A stretch of 64,000 nucleotides of DNA, taken from contig NZ_JACHMZ010000001.1 of the NCBI RefSeq assembly GCF_014205165.1, positions 5,004,501-5,068,500 on the forward strand. Reading direction: 5' to 3'. Shown here in pieces: positions 61,137-64,000 of this stretch. Origin of the DNA: Micromonospora carbonacea (GTDB lineage: Bacteria > Actinomycetota > Actinomycetes > Mycobacteriales > Micromonosporaceae). The notes under the pieces are model-generated. The model searched no databases, was not told the origin of the DNA, and saw nothing but the letters and a program-made list of their open reading frames with translations. The first letter of the stretch is position 1; the number at the start of each line of letters is the position of its first letter. The position numbers were made by a program, and so were the translations under genes.

Positions 61137-61982
61137 TCAGCAGGGGTCGAGGTTGTTGGGATCAGGACGACTGTCGTCCTCGAGCTCCGGCGGAAAGTCG
61201 TGGTTCCGGTAGTACGTACGCCAGGTTCCGCTGTCGATGAAATCCTTGATCGACTGAGTGAGCCGCTCACACATCGCCATGTCGCCACGTCTGAAACCGA
61301 TGCCATACTCTTCGAAGTTGCCGAAAGACAACTTGGGCACGACCTCGACGGCACCATTCTCGACCTTGGCAAAGCCGTACAGAATCAGCAGATCCGTGGA
61401 GACGGCATCCACCTGGCGGGACTTGAGCAGTTCGACGCATTCCCCGAAACCGTCGACCAGCGTGAGCCTCGTGATGCCCTGCTCCCGCAGTTGTTTCTCC
61501 GAGGTGGTGCCCGTCACCGTGCAGACGGTCAGCTCCTGCAGATCGTTCGTTGAACCGACCCGGTTCTCCCCTGCCCGCACCAACACTCCCTGCCGGGTCC
61601 TGAGATAGGGGCCCGCCATCCCTACCAGCTTGCGGCGCTCGTCGGTGATCGAGTAACTGGAGATGACGATCGTTTCCCCCGCTGGGTCCTCCTGGATCAC
61701 CGCCTCGCGATCCCGCGAAGGCACCACGAACGGGCGCGCGTTCCACTTGTTCCGGTTGATGAGCCACTGCGCGAACTCGGCGTCGAAGCCGTTGAACTTT
61801 CCTACACCGGTCACCATGCTGAGGCCGGGTTGATCGCCGTCCACCCCGATAGACTTGACCGTCGCGGCGCCCGATCGCACGACCGGCGCTGGCGTCGGAC
61901 TCGGGTCCGGAGCGGGACAGCCGGAAAGGAACGCCGCGAACGCCAGCCCGACGGTCCATGACCACTTGCGGCACACCGCCAT
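61137..61982 (-). CDS. orphan glutamate-binding-type (SBP_bac_3) lipoprotein
   Basis: 281 aa from ATG 61982 (AGGGAG upstream). A signal peptide ends in the lipobox FLSGC (Cys at about residue 22). The body aligns with GluB of this window: GVDGDQPGLSMVTGVGKFNGFDAEFA, SSYSITDERRKLVGMAGPYL, LTVCTVTGTTSEKQL, FGECVELLKSRQVDAVSTDLL and EEYGIGFRRGD. No ATPase or permease is nearby; it is instead encoded 15 bp after a membrane protein gene. GC content is visibly lower than in the flanking core genes. A sensor or scavenging role is a guess. Confidence 0.88.
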   Translation of the reverse strand: MAVCRKWSWTVGLAFAAFLSGCPAPDPSPTPAPVVRSGAATVKSIGVDGDQPGLSMVTGVGKFNGFDAEFAQWLINRNKWNARPFVVPSRDREAVIQEDPAGETIVISSYSITDERRKLVGMAGPYLRTRQGVLVRAGENRVGSTNDLQELTVCTVTGTTSEKQLREQGITRLTLVDGFGECVELLKSRQVDAVSTDLLILYGFAKVENGAVEVVPKLSFGNFEEYGIGFRRGDMAMCERLTQSIKDFIDSGTWRTYYRNHDFPPELEDDSRPDPNNLDPC

Positions 61983-61997
61983 ATGCGGCTCCCTGGA

Positions 61998-62681
61998 CTA
62001 GTTGAAGAGGATGGCCTGCTGCACGTCCAGCCGGTAGGAACACTCAGGATCGTCTCGCTCGACACCGATCCTCACGTCCACATGCCTCGTGGCACCGCGC
62101 AGCGACAGCACTGCTTCCTTCCCGGACCGAGCCCGCACCACTGCTCCAGCCACCCCGTCGATGGTCGGCTGCAACGTCAGCATCGCCGGCCCCGCGCAGT
62201 TCCCGGTCTCCCCGGTGTTCTCGACGGCGACCGTCAGCGCCAGCCGTCGGCGCTGGGGTGGAGCCCCCGGCACCAGCAGGGTCAGCTCGGCGCCGGGCCC
62301 GAAGGTGCCGGCGGGCGCGACCGAGGCCATGTCGACCGTGACGTTGAGGTTGTTGCGCCCGGTCAGACGCCACACGGCCACGGTGCCCACGCAGACGGAC
62401 ACGGCCACGATGAGGGCGGCGGCCCACGATCGCCGCCGTCGAACGGAGAACGGACGGCGGACCTCGTGGGGATGCCGGACCTTTTCGTAGAGGGTGACCA
62501 GAAGGGTCGCCACCGCCACCGTCAGGCTCAGCACCTGGGCAATCTCGTTGCCCTTCGTGCCCAAAGCGAGAAGGTAGACCGTGCCCGCCACCACGAGCCC
62601 CACCGTGAGAAGCAGAGCCCCGGGGCGGGACCACCATGAGTGATTCGATCCTGAACTGCGAGGAGATGCTGCCTGCGGCAC
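61998..62681 (-). CDS. membrane protein partnered with the orphan binding lipoprotein
   Basis: 227 aa from GTG 62681 (AGGGGG upstream). Hydrophobic segments at about 23-42, 46-62 (GNEIAQVLSLTVAVATLLVTLY) and 88-106 (AALIVAVSVCVGTVAVW), then an extracytoplasmic domain of about 115 residues with two cysteines (TGNCAGPA, DPECSYR) likely paired. No family recognised. The lipoprotein gene begins 15 bp downstream, so the two form an operon, perhaps a receptor complex. Confidence 0.72.
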   Translation of the reverse strand: MPQAASPRSSGSNHSWWSRPGALLLTVGLVVAGTVYLLALGTKGNEIAQVLSLTVAVATLLVTLYEKVRHPHEVRRPFSVRRRRSWAAALIVAVSVCVGTVAVWRLTGRNNLNVTVDMASVAPAGTFGPGAELTLLVPGAPPQRRRLALTVAVENTGETGNCAGPAMLTLQPTIDGVAGAVVRARSGKEAVLSLRGATRHVDVRIGVERDDPECSYRLDVQQAILFN

Positions 62682-62765
62682 GAATCCCCCTCACCCTTGG
62701 CACGGTCGCCTGCCACTCTATGGGCACGGCTCCCAGGGATGGGAGGTTGCGCAGGGACCGCAATG

Positions 62766-62781
62766 CGTCGGATTACCGACG
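62766..62781 (-). terminator. possible ftsK terminator
   Basis: CGTCGG (62766-62771), loop ATTA, CCGACG (62776-62781), about 57 bp below the ftsK stop. Short but perfect stem. The rest of 62682-62837 holds no gene. Confidence 0.4.
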
Positions 62782-62837
62782 GCCACCATCCCCACACATC
62801 GATCGCGACAGCCCCGGTGATCAGCCGGGAGGGCTGG

Positions 62838-64000
62838 TCAGTTGTCCGCGCCGCCGAGGCCGGCGAGGACCTCTTCCAGCTCGTCCGGCTTGACCAGCAC
62901 GTCGCGGGCCTTGGAACCCTCGGACGGGCCGACCACGCCCCGGGTCTCCATCAGGTCCATCAGACGGCCGGCCTTGGCGAAGCCCACCCGCAGCTTGCGC
63001 TGGAGCATCGACGTCGAGCCGAACTGCGAGGTGACCACCAGCTCGACCGCCTGCACCAGCAGGTCCAGGTCGTCGCCGATCTCCTCGTCGATCTTCTTCT
63101 TGCTGTCCTGCGCCGGGGCCAGCACGTCCGGGCGGAACTCCGGCTCCCGCTGGTCCTTGCAGAACTTCACCACGTCGGCGATCTCGCGCTCGGTGACCCA
63201 GGCCCCCTGGATGCGGATCGGCTTCGACGCGCCCATCGGCAGGAAGAGGCCGTCGCCACGCCCCAGCAGCTTCTCCGCGCCCGGCTGGTCGAGGATGACC
63301 CGCGAGTCGGCCAGCGACGAGGTGGCGAAGGCCAGCCGGGACGGCACGTTGGCCTTGATCAGGCCGGTGACCACGTCCACGCTCGGCCGCTGGGTGGCCA
63401 GCACCAGGTGGATGCCGGCGGCCCGGGCGAGCTGCGTGATCCGCACGACCGAGTCCTCCACGTCGCGCGGCGCGACCATCATCAGGTCGGCCAGCTCGTC
63501 CACGATCACCAGCAGGTACGGGTACGGCCGTATCTCCCGCTCGCTGCCCGGCGGGGCCTTGATCTCCCCCGTGCGCACCTTGCGGTTGAAGTCGTCGATG
63601 TGCCGGACCCCGTTCGCGGCGAGGTCGTCGTAGCGCATGTCCATCTCGCGGACGACCCACTCCAGCGAGTCGGCCGCCTTCTTCGCGTTGGTCACGATCG
63701 GGGTGACCAGGTGCGGGATGCCCTCGTAGCCGGTCATCTCGACGCGCTTCGGGTCGATCAGCAGCAGCCGCACCTCGTCCGGGGTGGCCCGGGTGAGGAT
63801 GGACACCAGCAGGGTATTCAGGCAGCTCGACTTCCCGGCTCCGGTTGCGCCCGCGATGAGGATGTGGGGCATCTTCGCGAGGTTGGCCACCACGAAGCCG
63901 CCCTCGATGTCCTTGCCGAGCGCCACCACCATCGGGTGGTGGTCGCTGGTGGCGGCGCGGGAGCGCAGCACGTCGCCGAGCGCCACGTTCTCCGGGTCGG
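62838..64000 (-). CDS. ftsK: FtsK/SpoIIIE DNA translocase, C-terminal part (5' end beyond window)
   Basis: 387 codons of the motor domain are visible; the gene continues past the right edge. Walker A is GATGAGKSS, Walker B is [13 protein letters not shown], and [30 protein letters not shown] and [19 protein letters not shown] are typical. The last 65 or so residues are the gamma winged helix that reads KOPS-like sites ([39 protein letters not shown]). It segregates chromosomes at division or sporulation septa. In actinobacteria it lies in the same neighbourhood as pgsA and clgR. Confidence 0.96.
   Translation of the reverse strand, partial: DPENVALGDVLRSRAATSDHHPMVVALGKDIEGGFVVANLAKMPHILIAGATGAGKSSCLNTLLVSILTRATPDEVRLLLIDPKRVEMTGYEGIPHLVTPIVTNAKKAADSLEWVVREMDMRYDDLAANGVRHIDDFNRKVRTGEIKAPPGSEREIRPYPYLLVIVDELADLMMVAPRDVEDSVVRITQLARAAGIHLVLATQRPSVDVVTGLIKANVPSRLAFATSSLADSRVILDQPGAEKLLGRGDGLFLPMGASKPIRIQGAWVTEREIADVVKFCKDQREPEFRPDVLAPAQDSKKKIDEEIGDDLDLLVQAVELVVTSQFGSTSMLQRKLRVGFAKAGRLMDLMETRGVVGPSEGSKARDVLVKPDELEEVLAGLGGADN

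Overview
This is a high-GC chromosomal segment (third codon positions almost all G or C) from an actinomycete, most likely a member of the Micromonosporaceae (Micromonospora/Salinispora type). The evidence is the conserved actinobacterial core order seen in both halves: ftsK, rimO, pgsA, cinA (C-terminal type), clgR, pspA and pspM on the right, and recA, recX, rny and miaB on the left. This resembles the M. tuberculosis Rv2733c-Rv2748c neighbourhood, but here it is split by about 40 kb of other genes. GTG starts, GTGA/ATGA overlaps, a sporulation protein (Spo0M family) and dispersed palindromic repeats fit the same group. No rRNA, tRNA, IS element, prophage or CRISPR array was recognised.

Left part (1-17.4 kb): miaB (cut by the edge), a DUF2277 protein, selD, a complete gluABCD amino-acid ABC importer closed by a strong terminator, rny, recX-recA with an SOS box in the recA promoter, a DUF3046 protein, an MFS exporter, a UdgX-type uracil-DNA glycosylase, and a divergent MocR regulator facing a PNPOx-GNAT fusion and a LysE exporter.

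Centre (17.4-41.6 kb): a Spo0M-like protein, two coupled CNNM/CorC-type membrane proteins behind a short leader ORF, the six-gene mrp/mnh Na+/H+ antiporter operon (A with fused B, C, D, E, F, G) with a 47-bp tandem duplication at the D/E junction, a MuiA-like protein, the giant helicase Lhr, a secreted esterase with a ricin-type lectin domain, a rifamycin monooxygenase (Rox) preceded by a perfect 26-bp palindrome that may be the rifamycin-associated element, an APH-like kinase and an MFS transporter.

Accessory stretch (41.6-47 kb): three XRE/TPR-type regulators with small partner ORFs, and a compact overlapping operon containing a HicA-like protein with an unrecognised partner (candidate toxin-antitoxin system). 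Then come an RBBP9-like hydrolase, a DUF62 SAM hydrolase, a CPCC protein, a Nei-type glycosylase and a 1226-residue multicopper-oxidase-like/FN3 protein whose copper ligands are largely lost.

Right part (53.7-64 kb): the Psp envelope-stress module (clgR, pspA, pspM), pncC/cinA, pgsA, rimO, an ornithine-cyclodeaminase-like gene behind a MerR-type promoter, a guanidinium exporter under a guanidine-III riboswitch, a lower-GC pair (orphan glutamate-binding lipoprotein plus membrane protein), and the C-terminal part of ftsK at the edge.
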